Of a DNA stretch of 64,000 nucleotides, positions 48,863 to 58,859 are shown piece by piece. Under the pieces are notes generated by a model that worked only from the letters and a program-made list of their open reading frames with translations, was not told where the DNA came from and made no database searches. Location: the NCBI RefSeq assembly GCF_000155955.1, contig NZ_GG697142.2, positions 219,646 to 283,645 of the forward strand, written 5' to 3'. The stretch comes from Mitsuokella multacida DSM 20544. GTDB lineage: Bacteria > Bacillota > Negativicutes > Selenomonadales > Selenomonadaceae. Position 1 is the first letter of the stretch, and every line of letters starts with the position of its first letter. The translations under genes and the position numbers were made by a program.

Positions 48863-51157
48863 TTGGCTGCAACAAAAGCAAGTACGGCAACAAAAGCAAA
48901 GACAAGAACCAAGACGAAGACAAAGAGAACGCTCGTCGTTGTCGAGTCTCCGGCCAAGGCCAAGACCATCGAGAAATATCTGGGAAGAAAGTACATGGTG
49001 CGCGCCTCCATGGGGCATCTGCGCGACTTGCCGAAGAGTCAGTTCGGCATCGACATCGAGAACGACTTCGCACCGAAATACATCAACATACGCGGCAAGG
49101 GCGAGCTCATCAAGGCGCTCAAGAAGGACGCGAAAAATGCCGACAAGATCTATCTCGCAAGCGATCCCGATCGCGAGGGAGAGGCCATTGCCTGGCATCT
49201 GGCATTCATCCTGGGGCTCGACCCGTCGTCGGACTGCCGCATCGTCTTCAACGAAATTACGAAGCCGGCCATCCAGGAGGCGGTCAAGCATCCGCGCGCG
49301 ATCAACCTCGATCAGGTAGACGCGCAGCAGGCGCGCCGCATGCTCGACCGCATCGTCGGCTACAAGCTGTCGCCGCTCCTCTGGCGCAAGGTGCGCAAAG
49401 GACTGTCGGCTGGCCGCGTCCAGTCGGTGACGGTGCGCCTGATCTGCGACCGCGAGAAGGAGATCCAGGCCTTTCAGTCGGATGAGTACTGGACCGTCGG
49501 ACTCAAGCTGCGCAAGGCGAAGTCGGCGATGTTCCAGGCCGACCTCGTGCAGATCGATGGCAAGCGCCTCGCCGTCACGGATGAGGACGGCAAGAAGATC
49601 GCGCTGCACAATGAGAGCGAGGCGATGGCCGTCACAGAGGAGATCGCAAAGCAGCAGCTCATCGTCGAGTCGGTGCGCAGCAGTGAGCGCAAGCGCCGCC
49701 CTGCGGCGCCTTTTACGACGAGCTCCCTGCAGCAGGATGCCGCGCGCAAGCTCGGCTTCACCTCGCGCAAGACGATGATGCTCGCCCAGCAGCTCTATGA
49801 GGGCATCGAGCTCGGACGTCACGGTTCGACCGGTCTCATCACCTACATGCGAACCGATTCCACGCGCATCTCGGAGCTCGCGCAGGACGAGGCGAAGTCC
49901 TTCCTGCTCGAAACATTCGGCGAGGCGTATGTGCCAGCAAAGCCCAATGTCTACGTGACGGGCAAGAAGGCACAGGACGCGCATGAGGCCATCCGCCCGA
50001 CGAGCCTCGTCCACACGCCGGAGAGCCTCGAGAAGTACCTCAATAAGGACCAGCTCAAACTCTACACGCTGATCTGGCAGCGCTTCGCCGCGAGCCAGAT
50101 GACGCCGGCCATCTACGACACGATGGCGATCGCCATCAAGGCTGGCAGCCGCTATGGCCTGCGCGCCAACGGCTCCCGCCTCAAGTTTGCCGGCTTCACG
50201 AAGGTCTACGCCGGTGCAGATACGACGAAGAAGGAGAAGGACGTCCTGCTGCCAGAGCTCGCAGAGGGCGATGAACTGAACATCGCCAAGACGCTGCCGC
50301 AGCAGCACTTCACGGAGCCGCCGCCGCGCTACAACGACGCTTCACTTGTCAAGACGCTCGAGGAGAAGGAAATCGGCCGTCCGAGCACGTACGCGCCGAT
50401 CATCGAGACAATCCAGGCGCGCGGCTACGTCCAGCGCATCGACAAGCACTTCCAGCCGACGGAGCTCGGCTTTGTCGTCGTCGACATGCTCAAGGAGTAC
50501 TTCAAGGACATCGTCGACGTCAAGTTCACGGCCAACCTCGAGAATGAGCTCGATGAGATCGCCGAGGGCAAGGTCCACAAGAACCAGCTGCTGCGGGAGT
50601 TCTACGGACCGTTCGAGCAGACGCTCGAGAAGGCAGACGAGGCCATCGGCCACGTTGAGCTGCCCGTCGAGGTCTCCGACGTCCGCTGCGAGCACTGCGG
50701 CCGCCTCATGGTCATCAAACAGGGCCGCTACGGCAAGTTCCTGGCCTGCCCGGGCTTCCCAGAGTGCCGCAACACAAAGCCGCTGCTGAAGGACACGGGC
50801 GTCAAGTGCCCGAAGTGCGGCGGCAAGATCGTCGAGCGCCGCACGCGCCGCGGCCGCACCTTTTACGGCTGCGAGAACTACCCAAATTGCGACTACACGA
50901 CCTGGGATACGCCGCAGCAGGAGAAGTGCGAGAAGTGCGGCTCCTTCCTGCTCAAGCACCACTTCAAGAACGGCCGTGGCATGCTCTACTGCAGCAATGA
51001 TGCCTGCGAGACGCGCATCAACCACCCAATCAACAAGGAACTCGAGAAGATGCGCGAGCGCGCCGAAGCCAAGAAGAAGCGCGAGGCGGAGAAGGCAGCC
51101 GAAGAGGCAGCTGAGTCTGCCGCAAAAGAGAATCAGGAAAGTCAGGAGAATCCATGA
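48863..51157 (+). CDS. topA: DNA topoisomerase I
   Basis: A type IA topoisomerase relaxing negative supercoils, 764 aa. The TOPRIM domain has [16 protein letters not shown] and [14 protein letters not shown]; the active-site Tyr is in [13 protein letters not shown]. Three C4 zinc fingers lie at the C-terminus (CEHCGR...CPGFPEC, CPKCGG...CENYPNC, CEKCGS...CSNDAC), then a Lys/Glu-rich tail. TTG at 48863 follows GAGAGGGAG; starting at an upstream GTG (48821) would overlap dprA. It overlaps trmFO by 4 bases. Confidence 0.95.
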   Translation: MAATKASTATKAKTRTKTKTKRTLVVVESPAKAKTIEKYLGRKYMVRASMGHLRDLPKSQFGIDIENDFAPKYINIRGKGELIKALKKDAKNADKIYLASDPDREGEAIAWHLAFILGLDPSSDCRIVFNEITKPAIQEAVKHPRAINLDQVDAQQARRMLDRIVGYKLSPLLWRKVRKGLSAGRVQSVTVRLICDREKEIQAFQSDEYWTVGLKLRKAKSAMFQADLVQIDGKRLAVTDEDGKKIALHNESEAMAVTEEIAKQQLIVESVRSSERKRRPAAPFTTSSLQQDAARKLGFTSRKTMMLAQQLYEGIELGRHGSTGLITYMRTDSTRISELAQDEAKSFLLETFGEAYVPAKPNVYVTGKKAQDAHEAIRPTSLVHTPESLEKYLNKDQLKLYTLIWQRFAASQMTPAIYDTMAIAIKAGSRYGLRANGSRLKFAGFTKVYAGADTTKKEKDVLLPELAEGDELNIAKTLPQQHFTEPPPRYNDASLVKTLEEKEIGRPSTYAPIIETIQARGYVQRIDKHFQPTELGFVVVDMLKEYFKDIVDVKFTANLENELDEIAEGKVHKNQLLREFYGPFEQTLEKADEAIGHVELPVEVSDVRCEHCGRLMVIKQGRYGKFLACPGFPECRNTKPLLKDTGVKCPKCGGKIVERRTRRGRTFYGCENYPNCDYTTWDTPQQEKCEKCGSFLLKHHFKNGRGMLYCSNDACETRINHPINKELEKMRERAEAKKKREAEKAAEEAAESAAKENQESQENP

Positions 51158-52491
51158 AGAAAGTCATCATAGTCGGCGCTGGCCTGGCTGGCAGTGAAGC
51201 CGCCTGGCAGGCTGCCAAGCAGGGCGCAGAGGTCACGCTCTACGAGATGCGCCCCGCAAAATCGACGCCAGCCCACAAGACGGCTGGCTTTGCTGAGCTC
51301 GTCTGCAGCAACTCGCTGCGCGGTGCCGGCCTCGAGAACGCCGTCGGCGTGCTCAAGGAAGAGATGCGCCGCCTCGGCTCCATCATCATGGAGGCGGCGG
51401 ACGCGACGCGCGTCCCTGCCGGCGGCGCGCTGGCCGTCGACCGCCATGGCTTCAGTGACTACGTGACTGCGAAGGTCACGGAGCATCCGAACATCACGGT
51501 CGTCCATGAAGAAGTCCCGAAGATCCCGATGGAGGAGGATGCCGTCACGATCGTGGCGAGCGGCCCGCTGACGGCCGGCAGCCTCGCTGAGGATATTGCC
51601 GCGCGCACGGGCAATGACTCGCTCTACTTCTACGATGCGGCGGCGCCGATCGTCAGTCTCGAGTCAGTCGACATGACGAAGGCGTACCGTGCTTCGCGCT
51701 ACGGCAAGGGCGAGGCCGCCTACATCAACTGCCCGATGACGAAGGAGGAGTACGAGGCGTTCTGGAACGCGCTCGTGACGGCTGAGAAAGCGCCGACGAA
51801 GGACTTCGAGAAAGAGAAGTTCTTCGAGGGCTGCATGCCGGTCGAGGTCATGGCGAGCCGCGGCATCGACACACTGCTCTACGGTCCGCTGAAGCCAGTC
51901 GGTCTCGAGCATCCCGTGACGGGCGTGCGCCCCTACGCCGTCGTGCAGCTGCGCCAGGACAATGCGAGCGCGACGCTTTACAATATCGTCGGCTTCCAGA
52001 CGCATCTCAAGTGGCCGGAGCAGCGCCGCGTCTTCGGCATGATACCGGGCCTCGAGCATGCGGAGTTCCTGCGCTATGGCGTCATGCACCGCAACACCTT
52101 CCTGAACTCGCCGCGCCACATGCGTCCGACGTTGCAGCTGCGCGGCGAGGACCGGCTGCTCTTCGCCGGACAGATGACGGGAGTCGAGGGCTACATTGAG
52201 TCAGCCTCGTCGGGCCTCGTCGCCGGCGTCAACGCGGCGCGCATCGCGCGCGGCGAAGCGCCGCTCGTCTTCCCTGAGGAGAGCTGCCACGGTGCGCTCT
52301 GCCACTACATCACGACGAGCGAAGCCAAGCATTTCCAGCCGATGAACGTCAACTTCGGCATTCTGCCGCCCGTCGAGACGCGCGACGCCAATGGGCGCCG
52401 CATCCGCGACAAGAAACAGAAGAAACAGCTGCTGGCCGAGAAGGCACTGGCAGCGATAGAGGCCTTCAAACCGCAGATTTTCGGCTGCTGA
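51154..52491 (+). CDS. trmFO: Methylenetetrahydrofolate--tRNA-(uracil-5-)-methyltransferase TrmFO
   Basis: Makes m5U54 in the tRNA T-loop using methylene-tetrahydrofolate and FAD. The FAD motif [17 protein letters not shown] opens the protein, followed by [17 protein letters not shown] (with a conserved Cys) and [16 protein letters not shown] near 340. 445 aa. topA-trmFO order is the same as in B. subtilis; xerC (codV), which follows there, is missing. Confidence 0.95.
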   Translation: MKKVIIVGAGLAGSEAAWQAAKQGAEVTLYEMRPAKSTPAHKTAGFAELVCSNSLRGAGLENAVGVLKEEMRRLGSIIMEAADATRVPAGGALAVDRHGFSDYVTAKVTEHPNITVVHEEVPKIPMEEDAVTIVASGPLTAGSLAEDIAARTGNDSLYFYDAAAPIVSLESVDMTKAYRASRYGKGEAAYINCPMTKEEYEAFWNALVTAEKAPTKDFEKEKFFEGCMPVEVMASRGIDTLLYGPLKPVGLEHPVTGVRPYAVVQLRQDNASATLYNIVGFQTHLKWPEQRRVFGMIPGLEHAEFLRYGVMHRNTFLNSPRHMRPTLQLRGEDRLLFAGQMTGVEGYIESASSGLVAGVNAARIARGEAPLVFPEESCHGALCHYITTSEAKHFQPMNVNFGILPPVETRDANGRRIRDKKQKKQLLAEKALAAIEAFKPQIFGC

Positions 52492-52513
52492 AGGCTGGAA
52501 GCGAGGGAAAACT

Positions 52514-53062
52514 ATGAGTACAGAATTACAGTTCCATGCGACGACCATCTGCGCCGTGCGCAAGAACGGCAAGACGGCCATCGCCGGTGACGGCCAGGTG
52601 ACGTTTGGCCAGAACACGATCATGAAGTCGACGGCGCGCAAGGTGCGCCGCATCTACCATGGCAGAGTGCTGGCTGGCTTTGCCGGCTCCGTCGCCGATG
52701 CGTTCACGCTGTTCGAGAAGTTCGAGGCCAAGCTCGAGACCTACAACGGCAACCTGCAGCGCGCGGCTGTCGAGCTCGCCAAGGAGTGGCGTACGGACAA
52801 GATGATGGGCAAGCTCGAGGCACTGCTGCTCGTCGCCGACAAGGACACGCTCTTGATGCTCTCCGGCAACGGCGAGGTCATCGAGCCGGACGGCGATGTC
52901 GCCGCCATCGGCTCGGGCGGCTTCTTCGCCCTCTCGGCGGCACGCGCCCTCGTCAAGCACACGGACATGGAAGCGAAGGAAATCGCCAAAGAGGCCCTGT
53001 CAATCGCTGCCGATATCTGCGTCTACACGAATCACAATATCAGAGTGGAGGAACTTGACTGA
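52514..53062 (+). CDS. hslV: ATP-dependent protease subunit HslV
   Basis: The proteasome-like peptidase of HslUV (ClpYQ), 182 aa. [22 protein letters not shown] contains the Thr that becomes the N-terminal nucleophile after removal of about nine residues; [19 protein letters not shown] is typical. Some Bacillus homologues use Ser instead, so this is the classical Thr form. Its stop overlaps the hslU start by one base (TGATG). Confidence 0.95.
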   Translation: MSTELQFHATTICAVRKNGKTAIAGDGQVTFGQNTIMKSTARKVRRIYHGRVLAGFAGSVADAFTLFEKFEAKLETYNGNLQRAAVELAKEWRTDKMMGKLEALLLVADKDTLLMLSGNGEVIEPDGDVAAIGSGGFFALSAARALVKHTDMEAKEIAKEALSIAADICVYTNHNIRVEELD

Positions 53063-54468
53063 TGGAGAACCGTATCGAAAGTATCGGCGTCAACGAACAG
53101 ACGCCGCGCGAGATCGTAGAAGAACTCGACCGCTACATCGTCGGCCAGGATGAAGCGAAGCGCTCGGTGGCCATCGCCCTGCGCAACCGCTGGCGCAGCC
53201 GCCAGCTCACCGGGGCCATGAAGGAAGAAGTCATCCCGAAGAACATCATGATGATTGGCTCGACGGGCGTCGGCAAGACGGAGATCGCACGCCGTCTCGC
53301 GAAGCTCGTGCGCGCGCCGTTCATCAAAGTCGAGGCGACGAAGTTCACGGAAGTCGGCTATGTTGGCCGCGATGTCGAGTCCATCATCCGCGACCTGACG
53401 GAAGCCGCCGTGCGCATGATCCGTCAGGAGCGCCTCGAAGAGGTGCAGGACAAGGCGAAGGAGCAGGCCGAGGAGCGCATCCTCGATGTCTTTGTGCCGG
53501 AGCCGAAGAAATCGCAGAACCCGCTCGGACGCCTCTTCGGCGGTGACGACGAGGAGAAGGACAAGCCGGCTGAGGAGCCGAAGAAATACCAGGCTGGCCG
53601 CGAATGGGTCCGCAAGCGCCTCGAGAAGGGCGAGCTCGAGGACGAGCTCATCGAGATCGACGTCGAGGAGACGCGCCGCCCGATGGTCGGCATGTTCTCG
53701 GGCTCGAGCCTCGAGGGCATGGGCGACAACCTGCAGGACATGATCGGCAACATCATGCCGAAGCGCCACAAGAAGCGCAAGGTCACGGTCGCACAGGCCC
53801 GCAAGATCTTCACGCAGGAAGAAGCCGGCAAGCTTATCGACATGGAAGCCGTCGCCGAAGAGGCCGTCAAGGTCACGGAGTACAGCGGCATCGTCTTCCT
53901 CGATGAGATCGACAAGGTCGCCGTCAAGGGGAACAGTTCGGGCGCCGACGTCTCGCGTGAAGGCGTACAGCGCGACATCCTGCCGATCGTCGAGGGCTCG
54001 CAGGTCTCGACGAAGTACGGCCCGGTCCGCACGGACCACATCCTCTTCATCGCAGCCGGCGCCTTCCACATGGCGAAGCCGTCCGACCTCATCCCGGAGC
54101 TCCAGGGCCGCTTCCCGATCCGCGTCGAGCTCAAGTCGCTGCGCAAGGAGGATTTCGAGCGCATCCTGACCGAGCCGCAGAATGCCCTGATCAAGCAGTA
54201 CGAAGCCCTGCTCGCGACGGAAGGCATCACGCTTTCCTTCAAGCCCGATGCCATCAGCCGCATCGCAGAGCTCGCCTGTGAGGTCAATGAGCAGGCCGAG
54301 GACATCGGTGCTCGCCGCCTGCACACCCTGCTCGAGAAGGTCCTCGAAGACATCAGCTTCCGCGCACCGGAGCTCACGGATAAGGACGTCGTCATCGATG
54401 CGGCCTACGTCAATGAGCGCCTGGCCGACATTGTGGTCAACCGCGACCTCTCGCAGTTCATCCTCTGA
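53062..54468 (+). CDS. hslU: ATP-dependent protease ATPase subunit HslU
   Basis: The AAA+ unfoldase feeding HslV, 468 aa. [20 protein letters not shown] opens it, Walker A is [15 protein letters not shown] (about 66-80), a central I-domain spans about 110-240, Walker B reads [11 protein letters not shown], and the C-terminus ends DLSQFIL, the tail that inserts into HslV. A terminator follows. Confidence 0.96.
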   Translation: MENRIESIGVNEQTPREIVEELDRYIVGQDEAKRSVAIALRNRWRSRQLTGAMKEEVIPKNIMMIGSTGVGKTEIARRLAKLVRAPFIKVEATKFTEVGYVGRDVESIIRDLTEAAVRMIRQERLEEVQDKAKEQAEERILDVFVPEPKKSQNPLGRLFGGDDEEKDKPAEEPKKYQAGREWVRKRLEKGELEDELIEIDVEETRRPMVGMFSGSSLEGMGDNLQDMIGNIMPKRHKKRKVTVAQARKIFTQEEAGKLIDMEAVAEEAVKVTEYSGIVFLDEIDKVAVKGNSSGADVSREGVQRDILPIVEGSQVSTKYGPVRTDHILFIAAGAFHMAKPSDLIPELQGRFPIRVELKSLRKEDFERILTEPQNALIKQYEALLATEGITLSFKPDAISRIAELACEVNEQAEDIGARRLHTLLEKVLEDISFRAPELTDKDVVIDAAYVNERLADIVVNRDLSQFIL

Positions 54469-54482
54469 TGCATCTAAGACAT

Positions 54483-54522
54483 AAGCAGAGTACGGGCCGT
54501 GCCTGTATTCTGCTTCTCTTTT
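54483..54522 (+). terminator. Intrinsic terminator after hslU
   Basis: 14-bp stem AAGCAGAGTACGGG / CCTGTATTCTGCTT (G-T pairs included), 5-base loop, then CTCTTTT. Confidence 0.82.
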
Positions 54523-54575
54523 GCGCAGTATTTGAGTGAATTCGCGAAAAAAATAAAAAAATCGACAAATCGTCT

Positions 54576-54603
54576 TTGACTATTTAGAAAAGTGTGATAA
54601 ACT
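54576..54603 (+). promoter_or_regulatory. Candidate promoter for codY
   Basis: TTGACT (54576-54581), 16-base spacer, TAAACT (54598-54603), in A+T-rich DNA. Confidence 0.45.
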
Positions 54604-54669
54604 AAAAGTGGTTCAAAGATGAAACTTTCGGAATTCATTCGTTACGAGAGCAAAGGAGCGTATTATATC

Positions 54670-55449
54670 ATGGCATCTTTATTGGAAAAAACACGCAAGA
54701 TCAATCGTCTGCTTCAGCGTTCTGAAAATGTAGAATACGATGGCATTTCTCGTGTGCTCAGCAATGTCCTGAATGCAAACGTCTATATCACAAACAAGAA
54801 GGGCAAGATTTACGGCTATGCCTTTGTCGACGACTTTGAATGCGATCTCATGATCGACAAGGTCATCGACCAGGGCGAGTTCCCGAAGCACTACGTCAGC
54901 TGGCTCATGCGCATGGATGAGACGTGCGCCAACCTGCGCTCGAAGACGGGCATGTGCGCCTATGAAGAGAATACGAAGTGCCTCTTCAACGGCAAGAACA
55001 CGACGATTGTGCCGATTTACGGCGTGGGTGAGCGCATCGGCACGCTGATCGTCGCGAAGTACGACGAGGAGTTTGATGACGATGACCTGCTGCTCTGCGA
55101 GTACGGCGCGACGGTCGTCGGCATGGAGATGCTGCGCGATCACGCTGAGAAGATCGAGATCGAGGCGCGCAAGAAGGCGACGGTCCAGATTGCCATCAAC
55201 ACGCTGTCCTTCTCGGAGCGCAAGGCGGCATTTGCCATCCTCTCGGCACTCGATAGCACGGAGGGGCTGCTCGTCGCCTCGAAGATTGCCGATCAGGTCA
55301 AGATCACGCGCTCGGTCATCGTCAACGCACTGCGCAAATTCGAGTCGGCCGGTGTCATCTCGTCGAAATCGCTCGGCATGAAGGGCACCTACATCAAGGT
55401 CCTCAACGAGTACCTGCTCGACAAGGTGCAGAAGCTCCGCAACGAGTGA
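54670..55449 (+). CDS. codY: GTP-sensing global transcriptional regulator CodY
   Basis: A 259-aa repressor responding to branched-chain amino acids and GTP. The N-terminal GAF domain (about 1-155) begins LLEKTRKINRLLQRS, and the C-terminal winged HTH has ASKIADQVKITRSVIVNALRKFESAGVI in part (KITRSVIVNALRKFESAG), which matches CodY. ATG at 54670 follows AAAGGAG; an in-frame ATG at 54619 lacks a ribosome site. It follows hslVU as in B. subtilis but has its own promoter. azlCD (15.7 kb) and trpD are plausible targets by function only. Confidence 0.95.
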   Translation: MASLLEKTRKINRLLQRSENVEYDGISRVLSNVLNANVYITNKKGKIYGYAFVDDFECDLMIDKVIDQGEFPKHYVSWLMRMDETCANLRSKTGMCAYEENTKCLFNGKNTTIVPIYGVGERIGTLIVAKYDEEFDDDDLLLCEYGATVVGMEMLRDHAEKIEIEARKKATVQIAINTLSFSERKAAFAILSALDSTEGLLVASKIADQVKITRSVIVNALRKFESAGVISSKSLGMKGTYIKVLNEYLLDKVQKLRNE

Positions 55450-55465
55450 TCGATACGGACACAAA

Positions 55466-55505
55466 AAAACGAGGGATCCAGTCTGGATTCCTCGTTTTAT
55501 TTTTA
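55466..55505. terminator. Bidirectional terminator between codY and trpD
   Basis: 15-bp stem AAAACGAGGGATCCA / TGGATTCCTCGTTTT with GTC loop; A and T flanks serve both strands. Confidence 0.9.
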
Positions 55506-55515
55506 GCTTATCGAC

Positions 55516-56532
55516 TCAGGCATTCGAGAGCTGCTTGAACTCCTCGAGCTTCTTGAGGGCGGCGCCCGAGGCGATCATCTCGCGGGCAATCTCGATGCCC
55601 TCGGCGATGTCCTTGGCCTTGCCGCCCACGTAGATGGCAGCGCCGGCATTTAAAAGGACGATGTCGGTCTTCGGTCCCTGTTCGCCCTTGAGGATGGCGA
55701 GCGTGACAGCGGCATTCTCTGCCGGGTCGCCGCCGCGGATATCATCCTTCGTGCAGCGCGTGAAGCCGAAGTCCTCTGGCTTCACTGTGTAGCGGCGGAA
55801 CCAGCCGTCCTTGAACTCGCAGACGCTCGTCGGGGCGCTCATCGAGAGCTCGTCGAGGCAGTCCTGGCCGTAGATGACCATGCCGTTCTTGACGCCGAGT
55901 GTCAAGAGGACGTTAGCAAGCGGCTCGAGCAGGTATTCGTCGTAGACGCCGAGGATCATGCGCGTCGGATGGGCCGGATTTGTCAGCGGTCCGAGGATGT
56001 TGAAGACCGTGCGGATGCCGAGCTCCTTGCGGATGGCGCCGACGTACTTCATCGAAGCGTGGTACTTCTGGGCGAACATGAAGCAGATGCCGATCTTCTC
56101 GAGCTCTTCGACGACCTTGGCGGGTGGCTGGTCGAGGTTGACGCCGAGTGCCTCGAGGCAGTCGGCTGCGCCGCACTTCGAGGAGGCGGCGCGGTTACCG
56201 TGCTTGGCGACTTTGACGCCGGCCGCGGCGATGATCATGGCCGCCGTCGTTGAGATGTTGATGCTGTGCGCGTGGTCGCCGCCCGTGCCGACGATGTCGA
56301 GCACGTCCATCGCATGCTCGACCTTGAGTGCATGATCGCGCATGGCCATGGCCGAGCCCGAGATCTCATCGATGGTCTCGGCCTTCGTGCTCTTCGTCGA
56401 GAGCGCGGCGAGGTAGGCGGCATTCTGCACCTGCGTCGTCTCGCCGTTCATGATCTCGTTCATGACAGTGTAGGCCTCATCGTAGGTGAGGTCCTGTTTG
56501 CTGACGATTTTCTCAATAGCTTCTTTGATCAT
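55516..56532 (-). CDS. trpD: Anthranilate phosphoribosyltransferase
   Basis: Second step of tryptophan synthesis: anthranilate plus [21 protein letters not shown] (PRPP loop, about 79-95), [21 protein letters not shown] in part ([18 protein letters not shown]) and [12 protein letters not shown] are present; 338 aa is complete. ATG at 56532 is preceded by GGAGGG. It stands alone, not in a trp operon, with its own promoter and a terminator. A minor alternative is a TrpD-like paralog with another substrate, but the key motifs look canonical. Confidence 0.92.
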   Translation of the reverse strand: MIKEAIEKIVSKQDLTYDEAYTVMNEIMNGETTQVQNAAYLAALSTKSTKAETIDEISGSAMAMRDHALKVEHAMDVLDIVGTGGDHAHSINISTTAAMIIAAAGVKVAKHGNRAASSKCGAADCLEALGVNLDQPPAKVVEELEKIGICFMFAQKYHASMKYVGAIRKELGIRTVFNILGPLTNPAHPTRMILGVYDEYLLEPLANVLLTLGVKNGMVIYGQDCLDELSMSAPTSVCEFKDGWFRRYTVKPEDFGFTRCTKDDIRGGDPAENAAVTLAILKGEQGPKTDIVLLNAGAAIYVGGKAKDIAEGIEIAREMIASGAALKKLEEFKQLSNA

Positions 56533-56595
56533 AGAGAACCCTCCTGTAGACAATATCTCGTATGATTGCAGTAAAATAGATTTTCAACATGATTA

Positions 56596-56624
56596 ACGTT
56601 ATCATCCAGATGTAAACTTGTCAA
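56596..56624 (-). promoter_or_regulatory. Candidate promoter for trpD
   Basis: Minus-strand TTGACA (56624-56619), 17-base spacer, TAACGT (56601-56596). The leader of roughly 60 bases is too short for a T-box. Confidence 0.45.
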
Positions 56625-56684
56625 CTTATCTTTCCCTGTGGCAGGGAATCGTGGCGGGACATGAGCAAAATTTTCCTGGATGCA

Positions 56685-56713
56685 TTGACAAGGCGTAGAG
56701 AAGTCATTATAAT
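56685..56713 (+). promoter_or_regulatory. Promoter of tRNA-Pro/Arg
   Basis: Perfect TTGACA (56685-56690), 17-base spacer and TATAAT (56708-56713). Confidence 0.88.
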
Positions 56714-56730
56714 AGTAAAGTACGTAATAA

Positions 56731-56807
56731 CGGGATGTAGCGCAGTTTGGTAGCGCGCCTGCTTTGGGAGCAGGATGTCGCAGGTTCGAATCCTGTCATC
56801 CCGACCA
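56731..56807 (+). tRNA. tRNA-Pro (anticodon TGG)
   Basis: Acceptor CGGGATG / CATCCCG, anticodon arm CCTGC-TTTGGGA-GCAGG, T-arm with GGTTCGAATCC, encoded CCA. Confidence 0.96.
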
Positions 56808-56814
56808 TCCATAT

Positions 56815-56891
<77 letters not shown>

Positions 56892-56902
56892 TTTGCGAGT
56901 TG

Positions 56903-56928
56903 AGCTCCGGTCAAACCGGAGCTTTTTT
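56903..56928 (+). terminator. Terminator of tRNA-Pro/Arg
   Basis: 9-bp stem AGCTCCGGT / ACCGGAGCT with a CAA loop and T run. Confidence 0.88.
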
Positions 56929-56961
56929 ATTGTTTTATTCCACCTCAGCGCGAATTCTGTC

Positions 56962-56991
56962 TTGCTATCGGGATGATAGCTGTGTTATACT
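56962..56991 (+). promoter_or_regulatory. Promoter for permease copy 2
   Basis: TTGCTA (56962-56967), 18-base spacer, TATACT (56986-56991); start point near 56998. Confidence 0.6.
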
Positions 56992-57024
56992 GAGCATATG
57001 TGAATTGCATAGGGGAATTTTAGG

Positions 57025-57060
57025 CGGAGTCTGTTCAAATACGGGCTCCGTTTATTTTTT
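57025..57060 (+). promoter_or_regulatory. Terminator-like hairpin in the leader of permease copy 2
   Basis: 9-bp stem CGGAGTCTG (57025-57033) / CGGGCTCCG (57042-57050) with two G-T pairs and an 8-base loop, followed by a TTTATTTTTTT tract. It begins about 27 bases after the predicted transcript start and about 70 bases before the ribosome site AAGGAGG (57115-57121). The rest of the leader (57061-57133) is A-rich with no stable fold I can see. It may be an attenuator; no ligand-binding class is recognised. Confidence 0.5.
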
Positions 57061-57133
57061 TGCAGGCACATGAGGAACACAGGAACAGAAGAAAAGGGAA
57101 GAATGTCATTTATCGAAGGAGGAATACGTTTTT

Positions 57134-58411
57134 ATGGAAATGCTAGCTGCCATTATCTTTGTGCTCATGTACGTGCTGATTGTCTCAGAGAAGGTACACC
57201 GCACGATCGTCGCCATGATGGGCGCCATCCTCATGATCATCGTGGGCATCATGCCGGTGGACACGGCCCTGCACCACATCGACTTCAACACGCTCGGCCT
57301 GCTCATCGGCATGATGATCCTCGTGAGCATCACGGCCAAGACGGGACTCTTCGACTACGTCGCCATCAAGACGGCGAAAGTAGCGAAGGCGCAGCCGCGC
57401 CGCCTGCTCATCTACCTCGGCTTCATCACGGCCCTGTTCTCGGCCTTCCTCGACAACGTGACGACGGTCCTCCTGATGGTCCCCGTCACGTTCGCCATCA
57501 CCAATAAGCTGCACATCCCGGTCGTGCCGTTCCTGCTCACGCAGATCCTCGCCTCGAATGTCGGCGGCACGGCGACGCTAATCGGCGACCCGCCGAACAT
57601 CATGATCGGCAGCGCGGTCAAGGAACTGACCTTCGTCGCCTTCATCGAGAACCTCACGCCGGTCGTCATCCTCTGCATGGCGGCAGTGCTCTTCGTCATG
57701 GACGTCCTCTATCGCAAGCAGATGGTCACGAAGCCGGAGCTGCAGGCGGAGATCATGCAGATGGACGAGAAGAAGTCCTTGAAGGACCGTAAGCTGCTCG
57801 CGCGCTCGCTCTTCGTGCTCGGACTGACGATCCTCGGCTTCTTCACGCATTCGTTCACGCATATCGAGTCGTCCGTCGTCGCTCTGTTCGGTGCTTTCCT
57901 GCTGCTGCTGCTCGCGGGCGGCAGCCAGCACGATGTGGACTTCTCGATGCGCAAGGTCGAGTGGGCGACCATCTTCTTCTTCATCGGCCTCTTCGTCGCT
58001 GTTGGCGGCCTCAGTGAGACGGGCGTTATCCGCGACCTCGCGACGGGGGCCGTGGCGCTCACGGAGGGCGATGTGACGAAGACGTCGCTGCTCGTGCTCT
58101 GGCTCTCGGCGCTCGTCTCCTCGGTCCTCGACAACATCCCGTTCGTCGCGACGATGATTCCGCTGATCCAGAACATGGGTGCGATGGGCGTCGACAACCT
58201 CGAGCCGGTCTGGTGGAGCCTCTCGCTCGGGGCCTGCCTCGGCGGCAACGGCACGCTCGTCGGCGCATCGGCGAACCTCATCGTCGCCGGCATGGCGGCA
58301 GACCGCGGCGTCAAGATCTCGTTCATGAACTACTTCAAGATCAGCTTCCCAATCATGATCATGACGATCGCCATCTCGACCGTCTACGTCTACCTGCGCT
58401 ATCTGCTCTGA
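57134..58411 (+). CDS. ArsB/NhaD (SLC13-like) family permease, copy 2
   Basis: A 425-aa polytopic permease closely related to the one at 20427-21713: both share EKVHRTIV, HIDFNTLGLL, FLDNVTTVLL, GGTATLIGDPPNIMIGSAV, DNIPFVAT and GGNGTL. The middle loop (about 195-225) is more charged and differs most between the copies. Substrate unknown. ATG at 57134 with AAGGAGG 12 bases upstream. It is monocistronic, with its own promoter, leader hairpin and terminator. Confidence 0.85.
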   Translation: MEMLAAIIFVLMYVLIVSEKVHRTIVAMMGAILMIIVGIMPVDTALHHIDFNTLGLLIGMMILVSITAKTGLFDYVAIKTAKVAKAQPRRLLIYLGFITALFSAFLDNVTTVLLMVPVTFAITNKLHIPVVPFLLTQILASNVGGTATLIGDPPNIMIGSAVKELTFVAFIENLTPVVILCMAAVLFVMDVLYRKQMVTKPELQAEIMQMDEKKSLKDRKLLARSLFVLGLTILGFFTHSFTHIESSVVALFGAFLLLLLAGGSQHDVDFSMRKVEWATIFFFIGLFVAVGGLSETGVIRDLATGAVALTEGDVTKTSLLVLWLSALVSSVLDNIPFVATMIPLIQNMGAMGVDNLEPVWWSLSLGACLGGNGTLVGASANLIVAGMAADRGVKISFMNYFKISFPIMIMTIAISTVYVYLRYLL

Positions 58412-58436
58412 TACAGCGCATTGCTCTCTGTACTAG

Positions 58437-58462
58437 ACCGGCCCTTCGTGGGCCGGTTTTTT
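58437..58462 (+). terminator. Intrinsic terminator after permease copy 2
   Basis: 8-bp stem ACCGGCCC / GGGCCGGT, TTCGT loop, T6. Confidence 0.92.
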
Positions 58463-58551
58463 ATGTGGCAGCGCTGCCTCCTGGCAGGATTTCGCGCATG
58501 GGGAAAGAATAGATAAGGTAGTAGACATTTTTATGATTTGGAGGGGTTCTC

Positions 58552-58824
58552 TTGTCTAAGTTTGGTGGACGTGGATATGGCATGTGTATCCTGTTCGTGA
58601 TCATCGGTGCGATACTCGGCGGCATACTCGGTGAGGTATTGAAGAATGTGCCGTCGCTGGCGGGCGTCATGCCATTCCTCGTGACGTCATCCCCGGTCTT
58701 CGATATGGCACCCGTGACGATCAACCTCTACGTGATCAAGTTGACGGTCGGCCTTGCCTTCATGCCCAATCTCATGAGCATGCTCGGTATCATCCTGGCC
58801 ATCGTCCTCTATCGCCGCTACTGA
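58552..58824 (+). CDS. DUF4321 small membrane protein
   Basis: A 90-aa protein with two hydrophobic helices (about residues 10-30 and 62-86) joined by a short loop, typical of DUF4321. It sits directly before maf-radC-mreB, the usual neighbourhood, hinting at a role in envelope or shape functions; the function is unknown. TTG at 58552 lies 6 bases after GGAGGGG. Confidence 0.78.
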   Translation: MSKFGGRGYGMCILFVIIGAILGGILGEVLKNVPSLAGVMPFLVTSSPVFDMAPVTINLYVIKLTVGLAFMPNLMSMLGIILAIVLYRRY

Positions 58825-58859
58825 GGGATTGTGCAAGAAGATGAGAAAGGAAGGATATC

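Noticed and set aside
54530-54560. Possible CodY box (GAATTCGCGAAAAAA) before codY
   Set aside because: Too many mismatches to AATTTTCWGAAAATT to count as a site by eye; a motif scan would be needed.
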